Of a DNA stretch of 64,000 nt, positions 30,818 through 39,360 are shown piece after piece (position 1 is the first letter of the stretch; the number at the start of each line of letters is the position of its first letter). The notes under the pieces were generated by a model. That model saw nothing but the letters and a program-made list of their open reading frames with translations, had not been told where the DNA came from and did no database searches. Position numbers and translations under genes: made by a program. The DNA is from Aurantimonas coralicida DSM 14790 (GTDB taxonomy: Bacteria > Pseudomonadota > Alphaproteobacteria > Rhizobiales > Rhizobiaceae). The stretch lies in contig NZ_ATXK01000007.1 of NCBI RefSeq assembly GCF_000421645.1, forward strand, positions 62,001 through 126,000, read 5' to 3'.

Positions 30818-32344
30818 TCAGTCCGTCCAGACCGACGGGAAGAGCAGGATCAGCACCGTCACCAGTTCGAGGCGGCCGAGCAGCATCACGACCGACAGGG
30901 TCCACAAAGCCGGGTCCGGCAAGGAAGCGAAATTGCCGGCCGGTCCGATGATCTGGCCAAAGCCCGGGCCGACATTGGCGATGGCGGTGAGCGTGCCCGA
31001 AAAGGCGGTGATCAAGTCGAGCCCGAACATGGTCAAAAGGACGGTGCCCAGCAGCAGCGTTCCGAAGAACAGGAAGAAGAAGATCGTCACCGTCTGGATC
31101 GTCTCGGACGAGATGTCGTCATTGCCGTATTTCAGCCGGATGATGGCGTGCGGGCGCACCAGCCGGCGGAAGCTGGAGCGCACGAGGCGATAGAGGATGA
31201 CGAGACGGTTGGCCTTGATGCCGCCCGAGGTCGAGCCGGCGCAGCCGCCGAGGAAGGTGGCGAGGAAGAACAGGCCGATCGCGGCGTTCGACCACAGCGT
31301 ATAATCCTCCGAGGCAAAGCCCGTGGTGGTGATCACCGAGACCAGATTGAAGGCCGACGAGATCAGCGCCTCGCCGAAGGGCGTGTCGTTGACCACCCGC
31401 CGGGTCACCGCGATGGCGAAGCTCAGGACGAGGCAGATCATCAGGAAGACGGCGATCTGCGGGTCGCGCCAGAGCTGGAAGCGCCGCGGCAGGAAGGCGC
31501 GGATGTAGATGACGAAGGGCAGCGCGGCGAGGATCATGAAGAGCGTCGCGGCGACGAGGATGCTGTTGCTCTCGAAATAGCCCATCGACGCGTCGTGGGT
31601 GGAATAGCCGCCCGTCGCCATGGTGGTCATGGCGTGGTTGACCGCATCGAAGAAGCTCATGCCGAGCGAGGTATAGGCGGCGGTGCACAGGATGGTGAGC
31701 ACCGTATAGGCCGCGATCAGGCCGCCGGTCAGCTGGTTCACCCGCGGCAGCACCTTGTCCGACTTGTCGGAGCTTTCCATGTGGAACAACGCCAGGCCGC
31801 CGGCGCGCAGCGACGGCAGGACCAAGAGCACCATGCCGATGATGCCGATGCCGCCCAGCCATTGCAGCAGCGAGCGCCACAACAGGAGGCCGCGCGGCAG
31901 GGCGTCGAGGCCGGAGATCACCGTCGAGCCGGTGGTCGTCAGGCCGGACATGGATTCGAAGATTGCCCCGGCGAAGGTCACGTTGACGGAGGCGATGTAG
32001 ATCGGCAGCGCGCCGATCAGCGTGGCGAAGAGCCAGACGCTGGTGACGAGCTGGAAGCCCAGCCGCTGGGTGAATTTCGGCCGATCGCCGCGGGTGGCCG
32101 TGGCCAGCAGGATGCAGATCATCCCGACCAGCAGGCTGCAGCCGACGAAGACGCGCCAGTCCTCGTTCTCGTCGGCCAGGTCGACGAGCGCGGGAATGAG
32201 CATCGCGGCCGCGAGTCCCAGCCCGAAATTCGAGGTGACGTACGCGATGGTCCTGAAAATGGAAGGGCTCCGGGACGTGGCATCTTCGGGAGGCGAAGGC
32301 CTCGCGTAAAGCGGTCTCTTACCCCCTCGGCGCGCGCTCGGCAA
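30818..32344 (-). CDS. trkH: Trk-type potassium uptake protein TrkH
   Basis: Up to 508 residues with about ten membrane segments and the four P-loop filter regions of the K+ transporter family: SGLTTTGSTV, TTMATGGYSTH, VSVITTTGFAS and TAIANVGPGFG. GGCAGSTSGGIK, a signature of TrkH, is present. It would take up K+ with the TrkA regulatory protein encoded elsewhere. The start is unsure: the frame opens with TTG at 32344 and there is no better start before the first helix; about 35 polar residues then precede the membrane part. Confidence 0.9.
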   Translation of the reverse strand: MPSARRGGKRPLYARPSPPEDATSRSPSIFRTIAYVTSNFGLGLAAAMLIPALVDLADENEDWRVFVGCSLLVGMICILLATATRGDRPKFTQRLGFQLVTSVWLFATLIGALPIYIASVNVTFAGAIFESMSGLTTTGSTVISGLDALPRGLLLWRSLLQWLGGIGIIGMVLLVLPSLRAGGLALFHMESSDKSDKVLPRVNQLTGGLIAAYTVLTILCTAAYTSLGMSFFDAVNHAMTTMATGGYSTHDASMGYFESNSILVAATLFMILAALPFVIYIRAFLPRRFQLWRDPQIAVFLMICLVLSFAIAVTRRVVNDTPFGEALISSAFNLVSVITTTGFASEDYTLWSNAAIGLFFLATFLGGCAGSTSGGIKANRLVILYRLVRSSFRRLVRPHAIIRLKYGNDDISSETIQTVTIFFFLFFGTLLLGTVLLTMFGLDLITAFSGTLTAIANVGPGFGQIIGPAGNFASLPDPALWTLSVVMLLGRLELVTVLILLFPSVWTD

Positions 32345-32463
32345 TCGAGCGGGGGATGACCGACGCTACGACAGGCGATCATGTTGCAGCCCCGCATCCC
32401 CTCGTCTATTGAACGGGCGGGCGGCCGTCGCCATCTGCCGGACGCCAATCCAGCGAGGCCCAT

Positions 32464-33435
32464 ATGACCGAACGCCATGCGGAAATCCTGATCGTCGGCT
32501 CCGGCCCGGCAGGCTACACCGCCGCCATCTACGCTGCGCGCGCGATGATGAAACCGCTGCTCGTCGCCGGCCTCCAGGAAGGCGGCCAGCTGACGATCAC
32601 GACCGATGTCGAGAACTATCCGGGCTATGCCGATCCCGTCCAGGGTCCCTGGATGATGGAGCAGATGAAGGCGCAGGCGCTCAATGTCGGCGCCGAGATG
32701 GCCAGCGACCTGATCGTGTCCGCCGATCTCGACCGGCGGCCGTTCCGCCTGACCGGCGATTCCGGCACGGTCTACACCTGCGACGCGCTGATCATCGCGA
32801 CGGGCGCCCAGGCCAAATGGCTCGGCCTGCCCAGCGAGGACCTGTTCCAGGGCTTCGGCGTCTCGGCCTGCGCAACCTGCGACGGCTTCTTCTATCGCGG
32901 CAAGGACGTGGTCGTGGTCGGCGGCGGCAACACCGCCATCGAGGAAGCGCTGTATCTGTCGCACATCGCCAAGTCGGTGACGCTGGTGCATCGCCGTGAC
33001 GAGTTCCGCGCCGAGCGGATCCTGCAGGAGCGCGTCTTCAAGACCGACAATATCGAGATCGTCTGGAACAGCGAGATCGACGAGATCCTCGGCGAGACCA
33101 AGCCGATGAAGTCGGTTACCGGCGTGCGGCTGCGCGATCGCGTCACGGGTGAGACCAGCGAGCGGGCAACGCATGGCGTCTTCGTCGCCATCGGCCATGC
33201 GCCGGCGGTCGAACTGTTCACCGGCAAGCTGAAGCAGAAGCCGTCCGGCTATCTGTGGGTCGAGCCGGGCACCACGCAGACCTCGGTTCCGGGCGTCTTT
33301 GCGGCGGGCGACGTCGCCGACGACGTGTACCGTCAGGCGGTGACGGCTGCGGGCATGGGCTGCATGGCAGCGCTCGAAGCAGAGAAATGGCTGGCCGTTC
33401 AGGCCGTGGAAGACAAGCGGCAGGCTGCCGAGTAG
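32464..33435 (+). CDS. trxB: Thioredoxin reductase
   Basis: 323 residues. FAD site VGSGPAGYTAAIYAAR at residues 11-26, the redox-active CATC at about 138-141, NADPH site VVGGGNTAIEEALYL near 155-170, and the closing AGDVADDVYRQAVTAAGMG. It reduces thioredoxin with NADPH in the cytoplasm. The next gene is the LysR regulator LsrB, the pairing known in Sinorhizobium and Brucella. Confidence 0.96.
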   Translation: MTERHAEILIVGSGPAGYTAAIYAARAMMKPLLVAGLQEGGQLTITTDVENYPGYADPVQGPWMMEQMKAQALNVGAEMASDLIVSADLDRRPFRLTGDSGTVYTCDALIIATGAQAKWLGLPSEDLFQGFGVSACATCDGFFYRGKDVVVVGGGNTAIEEALYLSHIAKSVTLVHRRDEFRAERILQERVFKTDNIEIVWNSEIDEILGETKPMKSVTGVRLRDRVTGETSERATHGVFVAIGHAPAVELFTGKLKQKPSGYLWVEPGTTQTSVPGVFAAGDVADDVYRQAVTAAGMGCMAALEAEKWLAVQAVEDKRQAAE

Positions 33436-33443
33436 CTGATGCG

Positions 33444-33462
33444 GGCAGGCATCGTGCCTGCC
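33444..33462 (+). terminator. Hairpin between trxB and lsrB
   Basis: GGCAGGCA-TCG-TGCCTGCC, a perfect 8-bp stem just after trxB. There is no T run, so termination would be partial; it may separate expression of the two genes. Confidence 0.4.
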
Positions 33463-33492
33463 GGGCCTCAGGCCGTCCGGGGATAACGACCT

Positions 33493-34389
33493 ATGGCTCT
33501 CGACTGGGATAAACTGCGGATCTTTCACGCCGCCGCCGAAGCGGGATCGTTCACCCATGCGGCGGACGTCCTGAATCTCAGCCAGTCGGCGATCAGCCGG
33601 CAGGTCGCGGCGCTGGAGCAGGAAGTCGGGACCCCCCTCTTCCACCGCCATGCCCGCGGCCTGGTCCTGTCGGAACAGGGCGAATTGCTGTTCCACACCG
33701 CCAGCGACGTCCTGAAGCGGCTCGAGCAGGTGCGCATGCAGCTCACCGAGACGCGCGAGAAGCCGACCGGCAAGCTGCGGGTGACGACCACGGTGGGTCT
33801 CGGCTCCGGCTGGCTCACCGAGCGCGCCAAGGAGTTTCTCGAGCTCTATCCCGATCTCGAGCTGCAGTTGGTCTTCGACAACGAGGAAATCGACCTCACC
33901 ATGCGCAAGGCCGACGCGGCGATCCGCCTGCGCCAGCCGCAGCAGCCGGACCTGATCCAGCGCCGCCTGTTCACGGTGCATCTGCATGTCTATGCGTCGC
34001 CGGCCTATCTGAACCGCTTCGGCACGCCCGAGACGGTCGAGGATCTCGACAACCACCGGATCATCACCTTCGGCGAACCGGCCCCGAACTATCTGCGCAA
34101 CCTGAACACGCTGGAGACGGTGGGCCTGCCCGACGGCAAGAGCCGCAGCCCGATCCTGCAAATCAACAATCTGATGGCGATCCGCTCGGCGATCGAAAGC
34201 GGCATCGGCCTGGCGCTTCTGCCCGACTACATGATCGACAAGCGGGTGAAGCTGGTGCAGGTGCTGCCGGAGATGGAGATGCCGACCTTCGACACCTATC
34301 TCTGCTATCCCGAGCAGATGCGGAACGCCGCCAAGCTCAAGGTGTTTCGCGACTTCCTGATTTCCAAGGCGCGTACCTGGGCCTTCTGA
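33493..34389 (+). CDS. lsrB: LysR-type regulator, LsrB/VtlR-like
   Basis: 298 residues. Winged HTH at residues 1-60 (AAEAGSFTHAADVLNLSQSA), then a two-lobed effector domain. Sequence start MALDWDKLRIFHAAAEAGSF and the place directly after trxB match LsrB of Sinorhizobium and VtlR of Brucella, which control LPS, redox and small RNA genes and are needed for host infection. The effector is unknown to me. ATG 33493 has a GGGGATAA-type site upstream. Confidence 0.85.
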   Translation: MALDWDKLRIFHAAAEAGSFTHAADVLNLSQSAISRQVAALEQEVGTPLFHRHARGLVLSEQGELLFHTASDVLKRLEQVRMQLTETREKPTGKLRVTTTVGLGSGWLTERAKEFLELYPDLELQLVFDNEEIDLTMRKADAAIRLRQPQQPDLIQRRLFTVHLHVYASPAYLNRFGTPETVEDLDNHRIITFGEPAPNYLRNLNTLETVGLPDGKSRSPILQINNLMAIRSAIESGIGLALLPDYMIDKRVKLVQVLPEMEMPTFDTYLCYPEQMRNAAKLKVFRDFLISKARTWAF

Positions 34390-34539
34390 GGGACGGGCTG
34401 CGCCGCCTTCTCTCGTAGTAGGGAGGCGCGACGTGCGTTGCTGGAAACCCGGCGATCGGCACGGTGCGAACGAACGCCCCGTGCCGCGCGGCGATCAGCG
34501 CCGCGAAGGGAAACCGAGCGGGTCGGTCCCCGCCAGTCG

Positions 34540-35016
34540 CTACATTCCGGCCTTTTCGGTGATGCCCTTCAGCCCGGCGTCGTAGATGCCGAGCATGACC
34601 TCTTCCGCCTCGGCATCGGTCGCGCCCTTGGCATCGAAGCTGCCGGTCCAGCTGATCTGCGAGCCCTCGCCCGCTTCCGTTACCGTGATGGTCGATTCGT
34701 AATTGTCGACCGGTAGCGGGCCCTCCACGGCGGTGTAGGTGTAGCTCATGGCATCGTCGTCCCAGGCCACGAGTTCCTCGACGATCATGGCGCCGTCGCC
34801 GAGCGTCAGCGTGCGGCGGGTCTTGCCGTGGGCCTCGGCCTCCTCGCATTTGGCCACCGCCGGATGCCACGCGCCGATCCCGCAAAAATCACCGATCGCA
34901 GCCCAGACCGCGGCCGGCTTGGCATCGACCTCGACCGTCCGGCCGATATCGAGCGCGTAGGCCGGCGCCGCCAGCATCATCGTCGCCGCGGCCACTCCCA
35001 AGGTCAGTTTGCGCAT
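34540..35016 (-). CDS. Secreted SRPBCC-fold protein
   Basis: 158 residues. A signal peptide (1-21, ending APAYA) is followed by a polyketide-cyclase/START-like fold: DIGRTVEVDAKPAAVWAAIG, a conserved HPAVAKCE segment and the closing long helix. SRPBCC proteins bind hydrophobic ligands; secretion to the periplasm is less usual. The ATG at 35016 has AGGAGACGACAT upstream, a good ribosome site; an upstream start at 35043 would spoil the signal peptide. Confidence 0.8.
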   Translation of the reverse strand: MRKLTLGVAAATMMLAAPAYALDIGRTVEVDAKPAAVWAAIGDFCGIGAWHPAVAKCEEAEAHGKTRRTLTLGDGAMIVEELVAWDDDAMSYTYTAVEGPLPVDNYESTITVTEAGEGSQISWTGSFDAKGATDAEAEEVMLGIYDAGLKGITEKAGM

Positions 35017-35175
35017 ATGTCGTCTCCTCCGCACGCACGGCACGGCCGCGCGTCATTGCAGTGCCCGTGGTCCAAGCTAGTTCGAACCACCGGAACTGGA
35101 AGGGCGCGACAGGTGATCGGAGCCGTGGACGAGAAATGCCGGCCGCCCCTCCCCGCCAAGATCCGGCGAGCAGGC

Positions 35176-35346
35176 AAAAAAATGGGCGGCACTGAGGCCG
35201 CCCGAAATTTGGCTGGAGTATCAGGCCATGAAAACCTGATGTCGTTCAAACGTGGCCGATACCGGATGGTTGCATCCGGGTCGTCGATTCCGTGAATCAT
35301 GCGGATTCCGGCCAAAGCGGAGGCGGAACTGTTCGCACCCGCAACC
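35176..35346 (-). ncRNA. Candidate small RNA with intrinsic terminator
   Basis: On the minus strand this stretch folds into three units: a domain closed by GGTTGC/GCAACC plus GGGT/ACCC (arms 35337-35346 and 35268-35281), a hairpin ATCAGG/CCTGAT (35220-35240), and GGGCGGC-CTCAGT-GCCGCCC followed by ATTTTTTTG (35203 to 35176), a strong intrinsic terminator. No minus-strand gene lies upstream, so the terminator has no coding client. The layout resembles rhizobial trans-acting sRNAs. The 5' end and promoter are not certain. The alternative is an attenuator in the leader of the SRPBCC gene, which starts 160 nt further on. Confidence 0.5.
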
Positions 35347-35460
35347 AATGCAGCACGGTGGCGTTAGAAGAGCGGGGCGCGATCTTACGACCGCAGGCGG
35401 GCAGTCGCCCGCCCAGTGGCAAGACGGCGCAGTCAAATTTCGACCTCAGGAGTCACATTC

Positions 35461-36468
35461 ATGTTTCGCGACAAGCCTACCGCCTACGATCGCCTGTCCG
35501 ACGCACTCAGCGACATCGGCGAGCGTCTCGCGGAGATCGAGGAGCGTGCGGTCGAGACGGTCCGCCCGCGCCCGACGCGCACCGAACGCCTTCGCCGTTC
35601 GTTCGATCGTGCCAACCCGTTCCATTCCGAGCCGACGGGCCTTGCCCGCTACCTGCCGGATTTCGCCACGGGCTGGAGCCTGCCGAGCACCGATGAGGCC
35701 CGTCGCCATGCGCGCTCGCTGCGCGACAGCGCCGAGCACGGCGCCCATGACGCCCGCGGCTATTTCGACGACGCGCGCAACTATCTCTCCAGCGTCCGCC
35801 TGCCGCGCTCCATCCGGCGCAGCGAGCCGGAGCGGGTTCTCGACAGCCTGCGCGCCCGGCCGGAACTGACCGGCCTCCTCGTCGTCGGCGGAGCCATCGC
35901 CGTCGTCGGTGCGGCGTATTTCGTCACCAAGAAGGTGCAGGAGCACACCGAGGAGCCCGATTACGACGTCGTGCGTGACGACGGCGAGTTCCAGATCCGC
36001 GACTATGACGGCATGGTCGTCGCCGAGACGGTCAAGAGCGGCTACCACGAGAAGGCGCGCCGCAGCGGCTTCGAGACGCTGTACGACTACATCGCCGCGA
36101 AGAGCCGGTCGGGCAAGAAGATCGCCATGACCAGCCCGGTGCTGCAGCAGCTCGCCGAGGGCGACGGCCACACCAAGGGCTGGGCCGTCCGCTTCATCAT
36201 GCCGAAGAAGTACACGCGGGCCAGCCTGCCGGAGCCGACCAATACCGGCGTCACGCTGAAGGAAGTGCCGGCGCGCCGCATGGTGTCGATCTCCTTCTCC
36301 GGCAATTTCAATGCCACGCTGGCCAGCAAGCAGCTGATGAAGCTCTACAATTATCTGGCGGACAACAACCTGACCCAGAAGGGCGATCCGGAATACGCCT
36401 TCTACAACCCGCCCTGGACGCCGGGCTTCATGAAGCGCAACGAGATCCTCATCGAGATCATGCGCTGA
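35461..36468 (+). CDS. SOUL-family haem-binding protein with N-terminal membrane anchor
   Basis: 335 residues. The C-terminal 190 residues are a SOUL domain (YDVVRDDGEFQIRDYDGMVV, IAMTSPVLQQ, RFIMPKKYT, YAFYNPPWTPGFM KRNE end). Before it lies one hydrophobic helix (about 140-158, TGLLVVGGAIAVVGAAYFV), and before that about 130 charged residues with helix-forming repeats that I cannot assign. Family members bind haem or porphyrin; the anchor would place the domain on one face of the inner membrane. ATG 35461 has AGGAG 8 nt upstream. Confidence 0.83.
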   Translation: MFRDKPTAYDRLSDALSDIGERLAEIEERAVETVRPRPTRTERLRRSFDRANPFHSEPTGLARYLPDFATGWSLPSTDEARRHARSLRDSAEHGAHDARGYFDDARNYLSSVRLPRSIRRSEPERVLDSLRARPELTGLLVVGGAIAVVGAAYFVTKKVQEHTEEPDYDVVRDDGEFQIRDYDGMVVAETVKSGYHEKARRSGFETLYDYIAAKSRSGKKIAMTSPVLQQLAEGDGHTKGWAVRFIMPKKYTRASLPEPTNTGVTLKEVPARRMVSISFSGNFNATLASKQLMKLYNYLADNNLTQKGDPEYAFYNPPWTPGFMKRNEILIEIMR

Positions 36469-36535
36469 CAGCCATCACAGCAGTGACCGGAACCCTACGG
36501 AAACCCGGTCGCCGCGCCGATCCCGAACAAGACCG

Positions 36536-36560
36536 GAAAGCCCGCCGCGCGCGGGCTTTC
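36536..36560 (+). terminator. Terminator after the SOUL gene
   Basis: GAAAGCCCGC-CGCGC-GCGGGCTTTC followed by TGCTG, 67 nt after the stop codon. Stem of 10 bp. Confidence 0.6.
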
Positions 36561-36663
36561 TGCTGTCCGGCAGAAAATCCAGACAATTCGACACATTAAC
36601 TAGAGATCGGCTTTCCGCTCAGGCCGCCACTGAACATGTTGCAATTTCTTCTGCGCTCGTCTT

Positions 36664-36685
36664 GATTGTTCTCATCTGAACAATC
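36664..36685. promoter_or_regulatory. 22-bp palindrome, likely operator or leader hairpin
   Basis: GATTGTTC-TCATCT-GAACAATC is a perfect 8-bp inverted repeat, ending 16 bp before the ATG of the repeat protein. Its A/T-rich nature stands out in this genome. A repressor site is likely; an RNA hairpin close to the ribosome site is the alternative. Confidence 0.5.
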
Positions 36686-36701
36686 GCTGGAGTGTATGAG
36701 T

Positions 36702-37424
36702 ATGAAGCGACTTGTTGCTTTGCTGACCGCGGGGAGCAGCCTGCTGTTCGCCGTCGCGCCATCCATGGCGGGCGGAAGCCGGGCCATCTCCTGCTACCAG
36801 CCGGTGCATGAGCCGGCGGAATACGCATCGGTCGCGGAAACCGTGATGGTGCGGCCCGCCGAGACCGTCTACGAGACGGTACCGCCGGTCTATGGCACCG
36901 AAAAGCGTCACGTCCTCGTCGAGCCGGAGCGCGTCGTGCGCAGCGTCGTGCCCGCCCGCTACGAGACCGTCGCCCGCAAGGTGCTCATCCACCCGGCCCG
37001 GACCGTCCACCGCTCTTCCCCGCCCGTCTATCGCAAGGTCGCCGAAACGGTGATGGTGCATCCGGCGACGGAGCGCTGGGAATGGCGGGTGATCAACGGC
37101 CACCGGGTCTATTGCCGCGTCGTGGCGCCGGCGCGCTATGAGACCCGGTATCGCAAGGTCGTCGTCGATCCCGGCGACAGCTGGACCGAGACGATCCCGG
37201 CCGAATACGGCGTCGAGCATGTCCGGGTGGAGGTCGAGCCGGCCCGCACCCGCGAGCATGTCATCCCCGCGCGCTACGAGACGGTCCGCGAGAGGGTCGT
37301 GCTGGAACCGGCGCGGTCTGTCGCACGCACCATTCCGGCCGAATACGACACCCGCCACCGCCGGGTGAAGGTGCGGGAAGGCCGCTCCGGCTGGCAGCAG
37401 GTGCATCTGCGCAACTCCTGCTGA
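36702..37424 (+). CDS. Secreted protein built of eight 23-residue repeats
   Basis: 240 residues. A signal peptide (1-22, ending APSMA) and a short Cys-containing linker precede eight tandem units of 23 residues, each beginning with Tyr and following Y-x-T-x-x-x-x-V-x-V-x-P-A-R with a P-A-x close (for example YETVRERVVLEPARSVARTI). Unit 4 carries a 13-residue insertion with a Cys, and a Cys ends the protein. Alternating hydrophobic residues suggest beta strands, perhaps a solenoid. I do not recognise a named family. ATG 36702 has TGGAG 9 nt upstream; 36696 is too close to it. Confidence 0.7.
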   Translation: MKRLVALLTAGSSLLFAVAPSMAGGSRAISCYQPVHEPAEYASVAETVMVRPAETVYETVPPVYGTEKRHVLVEPERVVRSVVPARYETVARKVLIHPARTVHRSSPPVYRKVAETVMVHPATERWEWRVINGHRVYCRVVAPARYETRYRKVVVDPGDSWTETIPAEYGVEHVRVEVEPARTREHVIPARYETVRERVVLEPARSVARTIPAEYDTRHRRVKVREGRSGWQQVHLRNSC

Positions 37425-37606
37425 GGCAGGCCGGGCGCTTCGTCCGGCCAGTTTGCGTTTGCGGCAGACGCCCTCCGGGGCGGCGGCGCTCGACGGACAT
37501 TCGCGAGTCCGGCCAAGGGGCTGGCCAACTGTCATCACGGATCGATTCAACGCCAGGCGACGGCGCGCGCCCCTGCTCCGCCGGCCGACCGGTTTGCGGG
37601 AGCCCT

Positions 37607-37954
37607 TCAGACCTTGATGACGTAGTGCTTCTTGGTCGGCTCCACGACCTTCCAGCGTCCCTTGAAGCCGGGGCGGATGACGAAGCTGTCGCCGGCGACG
37701 AGCTTGACCGGCTCGCACCCGTTCTCAGTCAGAACGGACACACCCTCCAGGATGTGGAAGAACTCCCACTCGTCATAGTCGATGTCCCATTCGCCGGCGG
37801 AGGATTCCCAGATGCCGGCGTAGAGACCGTCGCCCGTCTCCTCCATGTTCCAGGTCTTGTTGCTCGGGCGGCCGCTGCGGATCTTGTCCTTGTCGGGCGC
37901 GCCGGTCTCGACGGGCACCAGCGCCTTGTCGAACCGGACGAAATGTTCGGTCAT
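37607..37954 (-). CDS. Cupin-domain protein (DUF861/cupin_3 type)
   Basis: 115 residues. The core WESSAGEWDIDYDEWEFFHI, ILEGVSVLTENG, and SFVIRPGFKGRWKVVEP is the cupin_3 arrangement seen in (S)-ureidoglycine aminohydrolase-like and ethanolamine-linked proteins; the metal-binding His set is incomplete. Function unknown. It follows metY but a strong terminator separates the two. Confidence 0.8.
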   Translation of the reverse strand: MTEHFVRFDKALVPVETGAPDKDKIRSGRPSNKTWNMEETGDGLYAGIWESSAGEWDIDYDEWEFFHILEGVSVLTENGCEPVKLVAGDSFVIRPGFKGRWKVVEPTKKHYVIKV

Positions 37955-38021
37955 GTCGGTCTCCTTCGTCGATCAGCGACGGCCAGAAAGCGCGGCGCGC
38001 GCGAGGCGTTCCCGCCATCGC

Positions 38022-38060
38022 AGAGAAAAGGGCCGGCCGCACGAAGCGACCGGCCCTTTC
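38022..38060 (-). terminator. metY terminator
   Basis: Read on the minus strand: AAGGGCCGGTCGC-TTCGT-GCGGCCGGCCCTT followed by TTCTCTG, a 13-bp stem with one G-T pair, 23 nt after the metY stop. Confidence 0.8.
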
Positions 38061-38082
38061 CGGATGGTTCGAGTGGCGGCGA

Positions 38083-39360
38083 TCAGACCTTGGCGAGCGC
38101 CTGGTCGAGATCGGCGATGATGTCGTCGACATTCTCGATGCCGATCGACAGGCGCACCACGTCCGGCCCGGCGCCCGCGGCAATCCGCTGCTCGTCGGCG
38201 AGCTGCTTGTGGGTGGTCGATGCCGGGTGGATCACCAGCGAGCGGGTGTCGCCGATATTGGCGAGATGCGAAAACAGTTCCAGCGCTTCCACGAAGGTGA
38301 CGCCGGCCTCGAAGCCGCCCTTCAGGCCGAAGGTGAAGACGGCGCCGGCGCCCTTGGGCGAATATTTTTGCATCATCGCGTGGTTCGGATGGTCCGGCAG
38401 GCCCGAATAGGACACCCAACTCACCTTCTCGTGGCCCTGCAGATGCGCCGCGACGGCCTTGGCGTTGTCGCAGTGGCGCTGCATGCGCAGCGGCAGCGTC
38501 TCGATGCCGGTCAGAAGCATGAAGGCGTTGAAGGGCGAGATCGCCGGTCCGAGATCGCGCAGGCCGAGAACGCGGCAGGCGATGGCGAAGGCGAAATTGC
38601 CGAAGGTCTCGTGCAGTACGACGCCGTTATATTCCGGCCGCGGCTGCGACAGCATCGGGTAGCGGTCGTTCGCCGACCAGTCGAAGGTGCCGGCGTCGAC
38701 GATGGCGCCGCCCATGGAATTGCCGTGGCCGCCCATGAACTTCGTCAGCGAATGCACGACGATGTCGGCACCGTGCTCGATCGGCCGGCACAGATACGGC
38801 GTCGCCATGGTGTTGTCGACGATCAGCGGAATGCCGTGCTTCTGGGCGATGGCCGAGATGCCGGCGATGTCGACGACGATGCCGCCGGGATTGGCGATCG
38901 ACTCGATGAAGATCGCCTTGGTCTTGGGGGTGACCGCCGCCTCGAAGCTGGCGAGATCGTCCAGATCGGCCCAGTTGACGGTCCAGCCGAACGACTTGAA
39001 GGCATGGCCGAACTGGTTGATCGAACCGCCATAGAGCTTGCGCGAGGCGACGAACTCGTCGCCCGGCTGCATCATCGCCTGGAAGATGATGAGCTGCGCG
39101 GCATGGCCCGACGCCACGGCCAGCGCCGCGGTGCCGCCTTCGAGCGCGGCGACGCGCTCTTCCAGCACCGCCTGGGTCGGGTTCATGATGCGGGTGTAGA
39201 TGTTACCGAACTGCTGGAGCCCGAACAGCGAGGCGGCGTGGTCGACATCCTCGAAGACGAAGGACGTGGTCTGGTAGATCGGCGTCGCCCGGGCGCCCGT
39301 CGCCGGGTCCGGCTGCGCGCCGGCGTGGATCGCCAGGGTCTCGAAATTCGGTCCGCTCAT
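38083..39360 (-). CDS. metY: O-acetylhomoserine sulfhydrylase MetY
   Basis: 425 residues, PLP enzyme of the Cys/Met metabolism family. ETLAIHAGAQPDPATGARAT opens the protein; IYTRIMNPTQ, the PLP-phosphate loop ASGHAAQLI and the Schiff-base lysine in VVHSLTKFMGGHGNSMGG are all present. It forms homocysteine from O-acetylhomoserine and sulfide. ATG 39360 is preceded by GGGGAGAGAGAC. No SAM-II riboswitch pattern was found in the 197-bp upstream gap, although small hairpins exist there. Confidence 0.93.
   Translation of the reverse strand: MSGPNFETLAIHAGAQPDPATGARATPIYQTTSFVFEDVDHAASLFGLQQFGNIYTRIMNPTQAVLEERVAALEGGTAALAVASGHAAQLIIFQAMMQPGDEFVASRKLYGGSINQFGHAFKSFGWTVNWADLDDLASFEAAVTPKTKAIFIESIANPGGIVVDIAGISAIAQKHGIPLIVDNTMATPYLCRPIEHGADIVVHSLTKFMGGHGNSMGGAIVDAGTFDWSANDRYPMLSQPRPEYNGVVLHETFGNFAFAIACRVLGLRDLGPAISPFNAFMLLTGIETLPLRMQRHCDNAKAVAAHLQGHEKVSWVSYSGLPDHPNHAMMQKYSPKGAGAVFTFGLKGGFEAGVTFVEALELFSHLANIGDTRSLVIHPASTTHKQLADEQRIAAGAGPDVVRLSIGIENVDDIIADLDQALAKV

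Noticed and set aside
30689-32359. 556-codon open frame on the plus strand
   Set aside because: Opposite trkH; very rich in Glu, Asp, Arg, Gln and His, a typical mirror of a membrane protein.
36702-37424. CRISPR-like or DNA tandem repeat
   Set aside because: The repetition is at protein level; the DNA units differ and there are no spacers. No CRISPR array is present in the window.
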